A stretch of DNA of 64,000 nt, taken from the NCBI RefSeq assembly GCF_011682175.1, contig NZ_WHJG01000011.1, positions 1-64,000 on the forward strand, written 5' to 3'. The translations under genes and the position numbers were made by a program. This stretch comes from Massilia frigida (lineage in GTDB: Bacteria; Pseudomonadota; Gammaproteobacteria; Burkholderiales; Burkholderiaceae_D). Below the pieces are notes generated by a model that did not search any database, had not been told where the DNA came from, and saw only the letters and a program-made list of their open reading frames with translations. Shown here piece after piece: positions 1 to 9,249 of this stretch. The number at the start of each line of letters is the position of its first letter. Position 1 is the first letter of the stretch.

Positions 1-136
1 AGAATGAGATTAACCATGATTCCGCCACCATAACCGACCAGAATTCGTCCAGCATCACGAAAATGCGATGGAAAGTCGCGCTCCCGTGATGCCGGCCAGT
101 TCAGAAAAATCGTTTTGCAATTGGCTCAGAGGTGCG

Positions 137-764
137 ATGAATACCATATACGCTAAGGCATCACAACTAAGGTTAATTGACTTAAATCAAATTTCCTCTT
201 TCAGAGACTCCGTTTTTATTGAACGCTTGAACTGGATTCTATCCGATGCCGGCGCGGAGCTTGAGGTGGACCAATTCGATCGGCAAAGCACCTACGATGT
301 CTGTGTCCCCGATACCAGCGCTACAGGTGGCTATGCGCGCCTGCGCCCTACCGCGGAGCCATATTTTCTCAGTGAAGTGTTTCTTGTGCGCATGGGCGGG
401 GCCTTGATTTCCATGTCTTCTGCTGTATGGAAACTCTCGCGTTTTCGTGCGGTCGATCTGCACAGTCCAAGCAAACACCGGCAACTAGCCGACTTTCTTC
501 GTTTTGGGGCAGGCAGTGTTGTGCCGCCGTGCAATGCGCGTTGAGCACGACGTGCGCCGCATTATTGCAGTGTCCGCAGACGATATGGAGCGATCTTTTT
601 CCGGCGCGTTGTGAGTGCCTCCCGATGCCAGTCCAGCGGTGCAATTGCACGGGCACTCCATGTTTGCACTCTGGATCAAGCTTGATGATATGACCAAAAA
701 TGCCTGGGGATATCTTTCTCGGGTGCGGAGGCTGCCTGATCTGATGCGGATCATTAGCACTTAG
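137..764 (+). pseudogene. LuxI-type acyl-homoserine-lactone synthase, broken
   Basis: An intact member would make acyl-homoserine-lactone signals from SAM and acyl-ACP. The first frame (ATG 137, preceded by AGAGG) shows the family pattern in order: VFIERLNW, VDQFDR, ARLRPT, YFLSEVF and AVWKLSRF. Near 490-510 the reading frame is lost and it ends at 544. The frame beginning near 495 then continues with family-like sequence (VRRIIAVSADDMER), hits an in-frame TGA at 612-614, and resumes with QLHGHSMFALWIKL before ending at 764. In this family the segment before the SRF motif is normally WELSR; here it is WKLSR, so the conserved catalytic Glu is Lys. One frameshift, one stop and the lost Glu indicate a dead gene. 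No luxR partner is visible in the window. A longer start at 68 is open but adds nothing family-like. Confidence 0.8.
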
Positions 765-1040
765 TATTTATGCCAATGGCTTCTTTTCTGTATTTTGGAT
801 TACGATATTTTCTGGCGCACCAAAAAGAAAAGAGGCCAGCCTACATCACTTGCCGTCCGTAACGACCCTGGGAAACTACTGGATGGATTTGCCTGCGAAT
901 ATTTTCTGGCGACAATTTAGATGATCTACCTGCCCGAACTGATTGCTGATTGCATTTTCGCAAGCTGCACCTTCCGCACCCCAGCAATTCCGCCGCGACC
1001 GAACAAGTCGCACCCACGAACGTAGATTGGGAGTATCAGC

Positions 1041-1745
1041 ATGCATATCGTTCATCATCCACTGTGCACGAGCACGATAAACGCTCCGGACGACATTCAA
1101 GTTGAACGCCGAGCCAGACTGCCTGTGATGCACCAGACCGATGCACATGGGCAGCGGGTCGTGTCGTTCTGGAAGCCGTCAGCGGAAGAACTGGAATCGC
1201 TCATCACTGGTGGAGGCGTTGCCTTGCAGATACGCCCCTTGGGCCACGAACATCCCCACGTCTCGATGGGGACCTGGGCGGCCATTGGACCGGAGCTCAT
1301 CGACGGTGATCCGCTCATGCAGCGCTCTACTGGTTATCGGTGCTACGAATGCTGCGCGAGGCAAGGCCAGCCCCACGCAGCACACTGCGTGGTGTTGGCG
1401 AGTGCGATTCAGTTTGCGCAGTCCAAGCCGACTCAGGGTTCGGACTCTTGCGAACCGGCTGAAGGCCCACCATTGAGCTCCCCCCCTACCCTGACCGCCG
1501 TGCTGCAAACGGCGTTGGCCTGCATGGACCTCCGCACTGCGCCAATGGCGGAAATTTTTCGTGCGGCCGGCTATAAGATTGCCGCGCAATGCGCGGCAGA
1601 GGAGGCCTTCATCCTCGATCGCATGATGCGAGCCGTGCTAACCCATGGCGATAAATGGGCTCGCGTCTTCACCGCGCAACTGCGTGTTGCGCAGGACGTC
1701 GCAATTGAGAAGCACTTTGCGACCGAACACCAAAAATCCGCATAG
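1041..1745 (+). CDS. Hypothetical protein, 234 aa
   Basis: I do not recognise this protein. The start ATG has a GGGAG ribosome-binding site eight bases upstream. The middle holds a Cys/His-rich patch (YRCYECCARQ, then H-A-A-H-C, about residues 99-116) that could bind a metal. The region around residues 33-60 (VVSFWKPSAEELESLITGG) resembles short accessory proteins of phages and genomic islands, but this is only an impression. The C-terminal third looks helical. It stands alone, with a strong terminator directly downstream, and sits next to a dead luxI gene, so it may belong to an accessory segment. Confidence 0.6.
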   Translation: MHIVHHPLCTSTINAPDDIQVERRARLPVMHQTDAHGQRVVSFWKPSAEELESLITGGGVALQIRPLGHEHPHVSMGTWAAIGPELIDGDPLMQRSTGYRCYECCARQGQPHAAHCVVLASAIQFAQSKPTQGSDSCEPAEGPPLSSPPTLTAVLQTALACMDLRTAPMAEIFRAAGYKIAAQCAAEEAFILDRMMRAVLTHGDKWARVFTAQLRVAQDVAIEKHFATEHQKSA

Positions 1746-1753
1746 TTCTATGC

Positions 1754-1779
1754 AAAAAGCCGGGTTTCCCCGGCCTTTT
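1754..1779 (+). terminator. Rho-independent terminator after the 1041-1745 gene
   Basis: A GCCGGG/CCCGGC stem with a short loop is flanked by an A-run on the left and CTTTT on the right, nine bases after the stop codon. The symmetry could also let it work on the other strand. Confidence 0.8.
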
Positions 1780-1802
1780 GCTTGGTGTTCCAGTCTCGGC
1801 GC

Positions 1803-1985
1803 CTACGCCTTCCAGGCGCCCATCGCAATCCATCCCTTTCCCACTACCATATCGAGCTTGCCGGCTTCGCGAGCCGCCTCGGCCAGCAGCTCATGGTCGG
1901 GCAATCCGCTGTGCTCAAACGTCGTCAAGAGAACATCCGCTTGGCCGTCGGTCCAGCAGGCTGCGCGGTTTCCAGGTGGTCAGCG
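1803..1985 (-). pseudogene. Possible C-terminal gene remnant
   Basis: On the minus strand an open frame ends at TAG (1803-1805) and reads as protein-like sequence (for example FEHSGLPDHELLAEAARE and VVGKGWIAMGAWKA). It has no usable start codon: a stop lies just upstream near 1990 and no ATG falls before the protein-like part. I cannot name the family. It may be the tail of a gene cut when the neighbouring region was rearranged, or chance coding in GC-rich DNA. Confidence 0.25.
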
Positions 1986-2014
1986 TGCCTGCCAAGCCCT
2001 GCCCACGCCAACCC

Positions 2015-2917
2015 TTACCCCTTCATCTTTGCCCGCAACATATCGCGGATGTGCGGCGCCGCCTTGTACGGATCGCCCGGATTGATCCCCTTGACGATCT
2101 CCTCCATCCGCTCGCCCACATTGCCCAGCGCCCCCGGATGCGAGTAAATATAGAACTGGCCATCCCGGATCGCATCGAAGGTCATCTGCGCGACATCGCC
2201 CGCCGACACCTTGCCCGACTCGACCGCCTTGACCGTCATCGCCTGCGCCGCCTTCTGGCTGGCGGTCGGCCCGCCCGTCATCTTCACGTCCTCCGGCCGG
2301 TTGCGGTGCGACTGGCTGATGCCGGTCGGAACAAAATACGGACACAGTACCGACGCCCCGATCGGCGCCTCCACCAGCTGCAAATCGTGATACAAGGTCT
2401 CCGACAAGGACACCACCGCATGCTTGGACACGTTGTACACGCCCATGGTCGGCGCGTTCAGCAGCCCCGCCATCGAGGCCGTGTTGACGATATGCCCTTC
2501 GTACTGCGGGTCGTCCTTCGCGCACTCCAGCATCAATTTGGTGAAGATGCGCACGCCATGGATCACCCCCCACAGGTTCACGCCAAGCACCCACTCCCAG
2601 TCGGCCTCGGAATTCTCCCAGATCAAGCCGCCCGATCCCACGCCCGCATTGTTGAACACCAGATGCACGGCGCCGAAACGCGCCATGCTGGCGTCCGCCA
2701 GCGCCTGGACTTGCTCGCCCTTGCGCACGTCGCAGATCATGGCCAGCACCTGGGCGCCCTCGCCTTCGAGCTCGGCTTGCGTCGCATCGAGCGCATCCTG
2801 CTGCACGTCGGCCAACACCAGCTTCATGCCCAGGCTGGCGGCACGTTTCGCGAATTCGCGGCCGAGACCGCTCGCGCCGCCGGTGATCACGGCGACTTTG
2901 TCTTGGAAGTTTTTCAT
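2015..2917 (-). CDS. Short-chain dehydrogenase/reductase
   Basis: NAD(P)-dependent oxidoreductase of the classical SDR type, 300 aa. The N-terminus has the cofactor motif TGGASGLG (about residues 13-20), followed by NNAG (about 90-93), a serine in the NTASMAG segment and the catalytic YNVSK. A C-terminal extension of some 50 residues makes it longer than the usual 250. It is the last gene of a minus-strand acyl-CoA operon; the MDR gene ends one base upstream. Fatty-acyl or hydroxyacyl intermediates are plausible substrates given the neighbours, but the sequence does not fix the substrate. Confidence 0.88.
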   Translation of the reverse strand: MKNFQDKVAVITGGASGLGREFAKRAASLGMKLVLADVQQDALDATQAELEGEGAQVLAMICDVRKGEQVQALADASMARFGAVHLVFNNAGVGSGGLIWENSEADWEWVLGVNLWGVIHGVRIFTKLMLECAKDDPQYEGHIVNTASMAGLLNAPTMGVYNVSKHAVVSLSETLYHDLQLVEAPIGASVLCPYFVPTGISQSHRNRPEDVKMTGGPTASQKAAQAMTVKAVESGKVSAGDVAQMTFDAIRDGQFYIYSHPGALGNVGERMEEIVKGINPGDPYKAAPHIRDMLRAKMKG

Positions 2918-2918
2918 G

Positions 2919-3920
2919 TCAGATGAGCTTTACCAGTTGTTTGCCGAAGTTGCGGCCCTTGAGCAGGCCGATGAATGCTTCCGGCGCCGATGCGAGGTCG
3001 GGCGCCACCGTTTCGCGGTACTTGAGCTTGCCGCTGACCACCAGCGCGCCCAGTTCGCCCAAGCCTTGCGGCCACAGTTCCAGGTGCTCGCTGACGATAA
3101 AGCCGCGTATCGTCAGGCGGCTGGTCAGCATGTGGCGCATATTGCGGATCGATACATCCTCGCCGTTGTAGCCGGCAATCATGCCGCACAGCGCAACGCG
3201 TCCGAAAGCGTTCATGCGTGGCAAGGCGGCGTCGAAGCCGGCTCCGCCCACGTTCTCGAAAATGGCGTCGATGCCGTCCGGCGTGGCCGCCGCAAGGTCT
3301 TCCACCAGATTGCCGGCCTTGTAGTCGACGCAGGCGTCGAAACCGAGTTCATTGACGACATAGGCGCACTTGTCCGGCCCGCCCGCGATCCCGACCGCGC
3401 GGCAGCCCTGCTGCTTGGCCAACTGGCCAACCACGCTGCCGACCGCGCCGCTGGCCGCCGAGACCAAAATGGTGTCGCCCGCCTTCGGCTTCATGATGTG
3501 GTTCAGTCCGTACCAGGCTGTCATGCCCGGCATGCCCGCCACGCCCAGGAAGGCCGACAGGGGAATCTGCGTCGTATCCACCTTGCGCAGGGTAGCGCCA
3601 TCGGCCACGCCCATCTCCGCCCAGCCGAGCATGCCGACCACCATGTCGCCCACGGCAAATTTGGGATGCTTCGAGGCCAGCACCGCGCCGGCGGTGCCGC
3701 CGATCATGGTCTCGCCGACCACCTGGTTCGCCGCGTAGCTTTTCGCTTCGCTCATGCGGCCGCGCATGTACGGGTCGAGCGACAGGTAATGATTGCGGAT
3801 CAGGACCTGTCCATCGCCCAGATCGGGCAGTTGCGCGCTCTCAAGACGGAAGTTATCGGGCTGGACTTCGCCGCGCGGACGCGACGCCAGGACGATGCGC
3901 TGGTGGGTAGAAGCCGTCAT
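2919..3920 (-). CDS. NADP-dependent MDR oxidoreductase (CurA/PTGR-like)
   Basis: Zinc-independent medium-chain dehydrogenase/reductase, 333 aa, of the group that reduces alpha,beta-unsaturated carbonyls with NADPH. Visible marks are LDPYMRGRM near residue 50, the cofactor-binding segment SAASGAVGSVVGQLAK near 160, and ENVGG near 223. It overlaps the upstream SDR gene by four bases (ATGA) and is followed after one base by another SDR, so the three are translationally coupled. In the operon it probably handles unsaturated acyl or aldehyde intermediates; that role is inferred from context. Confidence 0.9.
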   Translation of the reverse strand: MTASTHQRIVLASRPRGEVQPDNFRLESAQLPDLGDGQVLIRNHYLSLDPYMRGRMSEAKSYAANQVVGETMIGGTAGAVLASKHPKFAVGDMVVGMLGWAEMGVADGATLRKVDTTQIPLSAFLGVAGMPGMTAWYGLNHIMKPKAGDTILVSAASGAVGSVVGQLAKQQGCRAVGIAGGPDKCAYVVNELGFDACVDYKAGNLVEDLAAATPDGIDAIFENVGGAGFDAALPRMNAFGRVALCGMIAGYNGEDVSIRNMRHMLTSRLTIRGFIVSEHLELWPQGLGELGALVVSGKLKYRETVAPDLASAPEAFIGLLKGRNFGKQLVKLI

Positions 3921-4699
3921 ACCGCCGTTACTCCGCCGTCCACCGCCAGGATCTGGCCGGTGATGTGCTTGCCCGCATCCGACGCGAACAGCAACGTTGC
4001 CCCTTTCAAATCCTCATCGTCGCCGATGCGGCCCAGCGGCGCATCCTTGGCCAGTGCCTCGACGCCGATGGTTTCCAGCACGCCCTTGGTCATCTTGGAC
4101 GGGAAGAATCCCGGCGCGATGGCGTTCACGGTAATGCCGTAGGCGCCCCATTCGCCCGCCAGGGTGCGGGTAAAGTTGACCACAGCGCCCTTCGAGGTGT
4201 TGTAGGCGATGGTTTTCATGGTGCCGGGCGGATTGCCCGCCAGGCCGGCGATGGAGGCGATATTCACGATACGGCCATACTTGCGCGGAATCATCGACGC
4301 CTTGCCGACCGCCTGCGTCACCAGGAAGATGCTGCGGATGTTCAGGTTCATCACCTTGTCCCACGCCTCGACCGGATATTCCTCGGCCGGCGCGCCCCAG
4401 CTGGCGCCGGCGTTGTTGATCAGGATATCGATGTGGCCGAGGCGCTTCATGGCTTCGTCCACCATCGGCTGGACCTGCGCGTCCTGGGCCAGGTCGGCGG
4501 CGATGGCGCTGGCGTCGATGCCGCGCTCTTTCAGGTGGGCACAAGCCTCGTCCAGGTCAGCCTGCTTGCGCGAGGAAATGACGATCCTGGCGCCCTGCTC
4601 GCCCAGCGCTTCGGCCATTTGCAGGCCCAGCCCGCGCGAGCCGCCAGTAATCAGTGCCGTCTTGCCGGCGAGGGAAAATAATTCTTGCGTAGTGCGCAT
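3917..4699 (-). CDS. SDR family oxidoreductase
   Basis: Classical SDR of 260 aa with TGGSRGLG (about residues 18-25), NNAG, the catalytic serine in IVNIASIAG and YNTSK. The C-terminal GQILAVDGG is typical of the 3-oxoacyl-ACP reductase/gluconate-dehydrogenase-like branch. It lies in the middle of the minus-strand acyl-CoA operon, after a Dabb protein gene and overlapping the MDR gene by four bases. A 3-hydroxyacyl substrate is likely from context, though the branch also contains sugar-acid dehydrogenases. Confidence 0.9.
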   Translation of the reverse strand: MRTTQELFSLAGKTALITGGSRGLGLQMAEALGEQGARIVISSRKQADLDEACAHLKERGIDASAIAADLAQDAQVQPMVDEAMKRLGHIDILINNAGASWGAPAEEYPVEAWDKVMNLNIRSIFLVTQAVGKASMIPRKYGRIVNIASIAGLAGNPPGTMKTIAYNTSKGAVVNFTRTLAGEWGAYGITVNAIAPGFFPSKMTKGVLETIGVEALAKDAPLGRIGDDEDLKGATLLFASDAGKHITGQILAVDGGVTAV

Positions 4700-4728
4700 A
4701 GCAAATCCTTGTCAGTCAGCTGTCGTTA

Positions 4729-5031
4729 TCAGATGGTGTAATCCATGCATTGGCGCGCTTCACGAATGGCGCCAAAAAATGGTTTGAGTGCGTGGTGGGT
4801 CGGATGCTCGCCGTAAGCCTTCAACGCTTGCTGGTCGGCGAACTCCGAATACAGCACCACGTCGTACGTTGCTTCCAGGCCAGGCTGGGCCAGCGCCACC
4901 TCGAAGGCGAACATGCCCGGCACGATATTGGCGCAGGCGTCGAGCTGTGCCTTCATCTTGCGCGCGTTGGTGGCGCGGTCGGCGCCTTCGGCGAAGTCTT
5001 TCAGTTTCCACATGACGATGTGTTTGATCAT
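4729..5031 (-). CDS. Dabb (stress-responsive alpha/beta barrel) domain protein
   Basis: A 100-aa protein that is a single Dabb domain. It starts MIKHIVMWKLKD, has a VALAQPG segment and the YDVVLYSEF strand, and ends with a DYTI tail, all typical of this dimeric ferredoxin-like fold. Family members are small cytoplasmic proteins; some are enzymes of polyketide or aromatic metabolism and many have no known role. It sits 14 bases after the acyl-CoA dehydrogenase gene and 29 bases before an SDR gene, so it is probably co-transcribed with the acyl-CoA genes. Confidence 0.85.
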   Translation of the reverse strand: MIKHIVMWKLKDFAEGADRATNARKMKAQLDACANIVPGMFAFEVALAQPGLEATYDVVLYSEFADQQALKAYGEHPTHHALKPFFGAIREARQCMDYTI

Positions 5032-5045
5032 TATTCAGTCGGTCC

Positions 5046-6902
5046 TCAGAACCACGCATCCTGCATGTCGAGCGTGGTGGTGTCGATGCTGGCCAGCAGG
5101 TCGAGCTGTTGCTGGACCTTGGGCAGCTCCCAGTGGAAGAAATAGCGGCAGGCTTGCAGCTTGCCATTGTAAAAGTTACTGTCGTCGTCCGCTGGCGCGC
5201 CAGCCAGCGCATGGGTGGCCACCAGCGCCTGTTCCAGCCAGATCCAGGCGATTACCGTATGCCCCACCGCTTCCAGGTACAGGCTGGCGTTGGCCAGGGT
5301 CTTGTTCATGTCGCCCACGGCGTACAGCGCCTGGGTGACCTTGGCGATGCGCTGCCACTCTTCTTCGAGCAGGTCGGCATTCGCATGCAGGTCGACCGAC
5401 ACATCGGCCGCGCGCACCCTGGCAATCGTCGCGGCAATCTCGCCGCCGATGGCCTTGAACAGCGCGCCTTCCTGGATCGACGCCTTGCGCCCCAGCAGGT
5501 CGAGGCCGTGGATGCCGTGCGTGCCCTCGTGGATGGCGTTGAGGCGGTTGTCGCGGTAAAACTGTTCGACGTTGTACTCGCGCGTGTAGCCGTAGCCGCC
5601 GTGCACCTGGATCGCCAGGCTGTTCGCTTCCACGCACCACTGCGAGGGCCACGACTTGGTGATCGGCGTGAGGAAGTCGAGCAGGCGCCCGGCGTGGGTC
5701 CGCGCGTCAAGGTCGGGCGCGGTGCGCTGTTCGTCGACCAGGCGCGCCGAATACAGCACCAGTGCCATCGCGCCTTCGGCATAGGCTTTTTGCGCGAGCA
5801 GCATGCGCCGCACATCGGTGTGCTCGATGATGGCCACCTGCGGCTTGACCGGGTCTTTCTCGGCCGGATGGCGCCCTTGCGGACGGCTGCGCGCGTAATC
5901 GAGCGCGTGCAGATAGCCGGTCACGCCCAGCACGGCCGCTCCCAGGCCGACGCCGATGCGCGCTTCGTTCATCATATGGAACATGTTCGCCAGGCCCTGA
6001 TGCGGCTGGCCGACCAGATAGCCCACCGCGCCGGCCTTGCCGAGCGGCTTGAAGCCACCTTCGCCGAAGTTGAGCAGGCAGTTGGTGGTGCCGCGGTTGC
6101 CCATTTTGTGGTTCAGGCCGGCCAGCACGACGTCGTTGCGTTCGCCCGGCTCGCCATCGTCGCCCACCAGGAACTTGGGAACGATGAACAGGGAGATCCC
6201 TTTCACGCCCGGAATCAGGCGTCCGTCCGGACCTGGAATCTTGGCCAGCACCAAGTGCACGATATTGCCGGCCAGGTCGTGTTCGCCGGCGGAAATCCAC
6301 ATCTTGTTGCCGGCCAGGCGATACTGGCGCTCGCCGTCGGGGCCATCGACCGGGTCCGGCTCGGCGCGGGTACTGATGTCGGACAGGCTGGAACCGGCTT
6401 GCGGTTCCGACAGGCACATGGTGCCGAAGAATTTACCGGCATACAAGGGCCGTACGAAGCGCGCGATCTGCTGCGGCGTGGCGGTTTTCAGCAAGGTGTT
6501 GGCATTGCCGATGGTCAGGAAAATGTAGGCCGAGGTGGCCACATTGGCCGCCGTAAAGTAGGCGGTGACGGCTTTTTCCAGCACGCACGGCAATTGCATG
6601 CCGTCGAACTCGTAGTCTTGCCCGGCCGCCATCAGGCCGGCGGCGGAAAAGGCGTCGAGCGCGGTTTTTACTTCGGGAATGATCGTGACAGTTTGCCCGT
6701 CGAAATGCGGCTCGTGCTGATCGTTCTTTTTGTTATGGGGCGCGAACAGGTCGGTGGCGATCTGTTCGGCGGTATCGAGCGCCGCGTTGAAGGTTTCGCG
6801 GCTGTGGTCGGCGAAGCGCGGGCGCGCGGTCAGCGCCTCCACGTCCAGCCATTCGTACAGCAGGAAGTCGAGGTCGCGGCGCGACAGTATTTTGGATTGC
6901 AT
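5046..6902 (-). CDS. Acyl-CoA dehydrogenase with C-terminal extension
   Basis: FAD enzyme catalysing the first beta-oxidation step. The protein is 618 aa, much longer than the usual 380-400, and fits the subfamily that carries an extra helical C-terminal domain (acetyl-CoA dehydrogenase C-terminal-like). It has MCLSEPQAGSSLSDI (about residue 160), KMWISAGEHD, and GGYGYTREY late in the core domain. I chose the ATG at 6902 because the family-like sequence (MQSKILSRRDLDFLLYEW) starts there; the frame stays open far upstream but that part overlaps the thiolase gene. It lies 62 bases after the thiolase gene. Confidence 0.92.
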   Translation of the reverse strand: MQSKILSRRDLDFLLYEWLDVEALTARPRFADHSRETFNAALDTAEQIATDLFAPHNKKNDQHEPHFDGQTVTIIPEVKTALDAFSAAGLMAAGQDYEFDGMQLPCVLEKAVTAYFTAANVATSAYIFLTIGNANTLLKTATPQQIARFVRPLYAGKFFGTMCLSEPQAGSSLSDISTRAEPDPVDGPDGERQYRLAGNKMWISAGEHDLAGNIVHLVLAKIPGPDGRLIPGVKGISLFIVPKFLVGDDGEPGERNDVVLAGLNHKMGNRGTTNCLLNFGEGGFKPLGKAGAVGYLVGQPHQGLANMFHMMNEARIGVGLGAAVLGVTGYLHALDYARSRPQGRHPAEKDPVKPQVAIIEHTDVRRMLLAQKAYAEGAMALVLYSARLVDEQRTAPDLDARTHAGRLLDFLTPITKSWPSQWCVEANSLAIQVHGGYGYTREYNVEQFYRDNRLNAIHEGTHGIHGLDLLGRKASIQEGALFKAIGGEIAATIARVRAADVSVDLHANADLLEEEWQRIAKVTQALYAVGDMNKTLANASLYLEAVGHTVIAWIWLEQALVATHALAGAPADDDSNFYNGKLQACRYFFHWELPKVQQQLDLLASIDTTTLDMQDAWF

Positions 6903-6964
6903 CTTGGGCCCCGGGGTAGACAACGAAAGCGGGGCCGCGCCGGAGCGGCGCGCCCCGGCGTGGA

Positions 6965-8143
6965 TCAGACGACTTCGAACAGGCCGGCAGCGCCCTGGCC
7001 GCCACCGATGCACATCGTGGCCACCACGTACTTGACGCCGCGGCGCTTGCCTTCGATCAGCGCGTGACCGACCAGGCGGGCGCCGGAGACGCCGTATGGA
7101 TGGCCGACAGCGATGGCGCCGCCGTTCACGTTGAGGCGGTCCATCGGGATGCCGAGGCGGTCGGCGCAATACAATACTTGGACCGCGAACGCTTCGTTCA
7201 GTTCCCACAGGCCGATGTCGGCAATCGACAGGCCAGCCTTGTGCAGCAGTTTGGGAATCGCGAACACGGGGCCGATGCCCATTTCATCCGGCTCGCAGCC
7301 AGCCACGGCAAAGCCACGGAAGATGCCCAGCGGCTGCAAGCCGCGCGCCTCGGCCAGCTTGCTGCTCATCAGGATGGCGACCGACGCCCCGTCCGAAAAC
7401 TGGCTGGCGTTACCGGCGGAAATCACGCCGCCCGGCACCGCGCTGCGGATCTTCGACACCGCTTCGAGGGTGGTGTCGGCGCGGATGCCTTCATCGGCGC
7501 TGATGGTCACTTCGCGCGTGAGCAGCATGCCCGAAGCCTTGTCGGCCACGCCCATGGTGGTGGTCATCGGCACGATTTCAGCGTTGAACAGGCCGGCGGC
7601 CTGGGCATTGGCGGCGCGCTGCTGGCTTTGCACACCATATTCATCCTGGCGGTCGCGCCCGATGTTGTAGCGCTTGGCGACGGTTTCGGCCGTTTGCAGC
7701 ATGGGCCAGTAGATTTCCGGCTTGTGTTCCTTGAGCCATGGATCGGCCAGCATGTGCTGGTTCATTTCCTGCTGCACGCAAGAAATCGACTCGACCCCGC
7801 CGGCGGCGTAGATATCGCCCTCGCCGGCAATGATGCGCTGCGCCGCGAGCGCAATGGTTTGCAGGCCCGAGGAGCAGAAACGGTTGACCGTCATGCCGCC
7901 CGTGGACACCGGGCAGCCGCCGCGCAAGGCGATCTGGCGCGCGATGTTGGCGCCCGTGGCGCCTTCCGGATTGGCACAGCCGATGATGACATCCTCGACC
8001 TCGCCCGGCTCGATCTGAGCCCGCGCAATGGCCGCCTGCAGCACGTGGCCGCCGAGGGTGGCGCCGTGCGTCATGTTGAACGCACCTTTCCACGATTTGG
8101 CCAGGCCGGTGCGGGCGGTCGATACGATGACGGCATCTATCAT
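6965..8143 (-). CDS. Acetyl-CoA acyltransferase (thiolase)
   Basis: Thiolase II family enzyme of 392 aa that cleaves 3-ketoacyl-CoA in the last step of beta-oxidation. The acylated cysteine lies in [10 protein letters not shown] (Cys90), with [10 protein letters not shown] and the second catalytic cysteine in [10 protein letters not shown] near the C-terminus. The ATG at 8143 has a GGAGACA ribosome-binding site. It is the first gene of the operon that continues into acyl-CoA dehydrogenase, Dabb, SDR, MDR and SDR genes. The operator-like site at 8208-8226 lies just upstream. Confidence 0.95.
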   Translation of the reverse strand: MIDAVIVSTARTGLAKSWKGAFNMTHGATLGGHVLQAAIARAQIEPGEVEDVIIGCANPEGATGANIARQIALRGGCPVSTGGMTVNRFCSSGLQTIALAAQRIIAGEGDIYAAGGVESISCVQQEMNQHMLADPWLKEHKPEIYWPMLQTAETVAKRYNIGRDRQDEYGVQSQQRAANAQAAGLFNAEIVPMTTTMGVADKASGMLLTREVTISADEGIRADTTLEAVSKIRSAVPGGVISAGNASQFSDGASVAILMSSKLAEARGLQPLGIFRGFAVAGCEPDEMGIGPVFAIPKLLHKAGLSIADIGLWELNEAFAVQVLYCADRLGIPMDRLNVNGGAIAVGHPYGVSGARLVGHALIEGKRRGVKYVVATMCIGGGQGAAGLFEVV

Positions 8144-8207
8144 TTGTGTCTCCTGAGTTGGATTAATATGCGCAAAGCGCTGTGTTGATCGCTACGAGAA
8201 TAGCACA

Positions 8208-8226
8208 TTTTAGTACGGTCGTTCGC
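8208..8226. promoter_or_regulatory. Operator-like inverted repeat before the thiolase operon
   Basis: TTTTAGTACGGTCGTTCGC contains the core GTACG-GT-CGTTC. The same core pattern GNACG-N2-CGTNC/T occurs at 22962-22980 and 30004-30021, each upstream of another acyl-CoA gene. It lies 65 bases before the thiolase start, consistent with a promoter-proximal repressor site. The regulator is not encoded nearby. Confidence 0.6.
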
Positions 8227-8278
8227 AAAATTATTCGCACCAGGCGCACCCTGTCCCGAGGCCCTGAAAAACCTGACC

Positions 8279-8956
8279 ATGAACATTGCCGAACAAGTGA
8301 AAAAGACCTTGGCGCCGCTGGCCGATCCGGTCCAGGCGGCGCGCATGAGCGCCTACATGCGCGACCAGTTCGCGTTTTACGGCATCCCCACGCCGGCCCG
8401 GCGCGCCGCACTCAAGCCGCTGGTCCGTAGTCTCAAGGATGCGCCTGCCGGCGTGCTGCTGGACGCGGCCGGCGAACTGTGGCGCGAGCCCGAGCGCGAA
8501 TGCCAGTACGCCGCCATCGACCTGCTCGCCGCCCATGTGAAGCAATTCGATGGCGGGCATATCGATGCGCTGCTCGGGCTGGCGCGCCAGGCCTCGTGGT
8601 GGGATACGGTCGACGCGCTGGCGGTCGTGATCGGCACGGTCGTGCGGGCGGACCGGGCGCTGCGCCAGCCGCGCATGGACGAGGCCGTACGCCACGCGGA
8701 TCTGTGGACGCGCCGCGTGGCCATGCTGCATCAACTGGGCTGGCGCGCCGACACGGATCAGGAGCGGCTGTTCGGGTATGCCGGCAGGCTCGCGCACGAA
8801 GCCGATTTTTTCATCCGCAAAGCCATCGGCTGGGGCTTGCGCGACTACGCGCACCATGATCCCAACGCGGTGCGCGCATTCCTGCTGGCGCAAGGCGACA
8901 CCTTGTCTGCGCTTACCCAGCGCGAAGCGGGCAAACATTTCCGTACAGAAAAATGA
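8279..8956 (+). CDS. AlkD-like DNA alkylation repair protein
   Basis: A 225-aa all-helical HEAT-like repeat protein of the AlkD family, DNA glycosylases that remove bulky or positively charged alkylated bases. Family marks are the FYGIPTPARR segment near residue 35, the WREPERECQYAAID region near 70, the SWWDTVDALA segment near 110 and FIRKAIGWGLRDYA near 180. Aspartate and tryptophan positions typical of the active surface are present. It is a single gene divergent from the thiolase operon; the two starts are about 135 bases apart with the operator-like site between them, so the site may affect both. Confidence 0.88.
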   Translation: MNIAEQVKKTLAPLADPVQAARMSAYMRDQFAFYGIPTPARRAALKPLVRSLKDAPAGVLLDAAGELWREPERECQYAAIDLLAAHVKQFDGGHIDALLGLARQASWWDTVDALAVVIGTVVRADRALRQPRMDEAVRHADLWTRRVAMLHQLGWRADTDQERLFGYAGRLAHEADFFIRKAIGWGLRDYAHHDPNAVRAFLLAQGDTLSALTQREAGKHFRTEK

Positions 8957-8973
8957 ACGCGTGAAAATTTTGT

Positions 8974-9033
8974 GTAAGCGGCTCCTGAGCGGCGTTGTAT
9001 CTGTCGATTTCTCAAGCCGGCACAATCCCCTCC
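8974..9033. repeat. Dispersed 60-bp repeat, copy A
   Basis: This segment matches 30134-30193 in the same orientation with four mismatches and no gaps by direct alignment. Both copies are intergenic. It begins GTAAGCGG and ends with CACAATCCCCTCC. It contains no gene; function unknown. Confidence 0.8.
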
Positions 9034-9074
9034 GGGTTCAACGGCACGGAGCCGGACATGGAAAAGCTGGCATC

Positions 9075-9191
9075 TCACACCTCGAACTCGGTCTGCACGC
9101 CCTTGCTGTCGTAGCAAGCCAAAAAATTATCCCGACATGCCGTGGGCAACTTACCCTTCACGTAAGATTTAGCAACGATGTCAAGAACCAT
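9075..9191 (-). CDS. Possible small ORF, 38 aa
   Basis: A short minus-strand frame in an otherwise empty gap encodes a protein-like sequence (begins MVLDIVAKSYVKGK, ends KGVQTEFEV). A stop lies two codons upstream of the ATG, so it cannot be longer. No good ribosome-binding site is visible. It could be a small protein, a gene tail with a fortuitous start, or noise. Confidence 0.25.
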   Translation of the reverse strand: MVLDIVAKSYVKGKLPTACRDNFLACYDSKGVQTEFEV

Positions 9192-9249
9192 CGTTTACTT
9201 TTGACGCCCTGATGCTCCGGGCGCAAATGCCCAACGTCACGTGCGACTA

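Noticed and set aside
8634-8645. GCACGGTCGTGC, a perfect match to the acyl-CoA operator core
   Set aside because: It lies inside the alkD-like coding sequence and is explained by codon use; not counted as a regulatory site.
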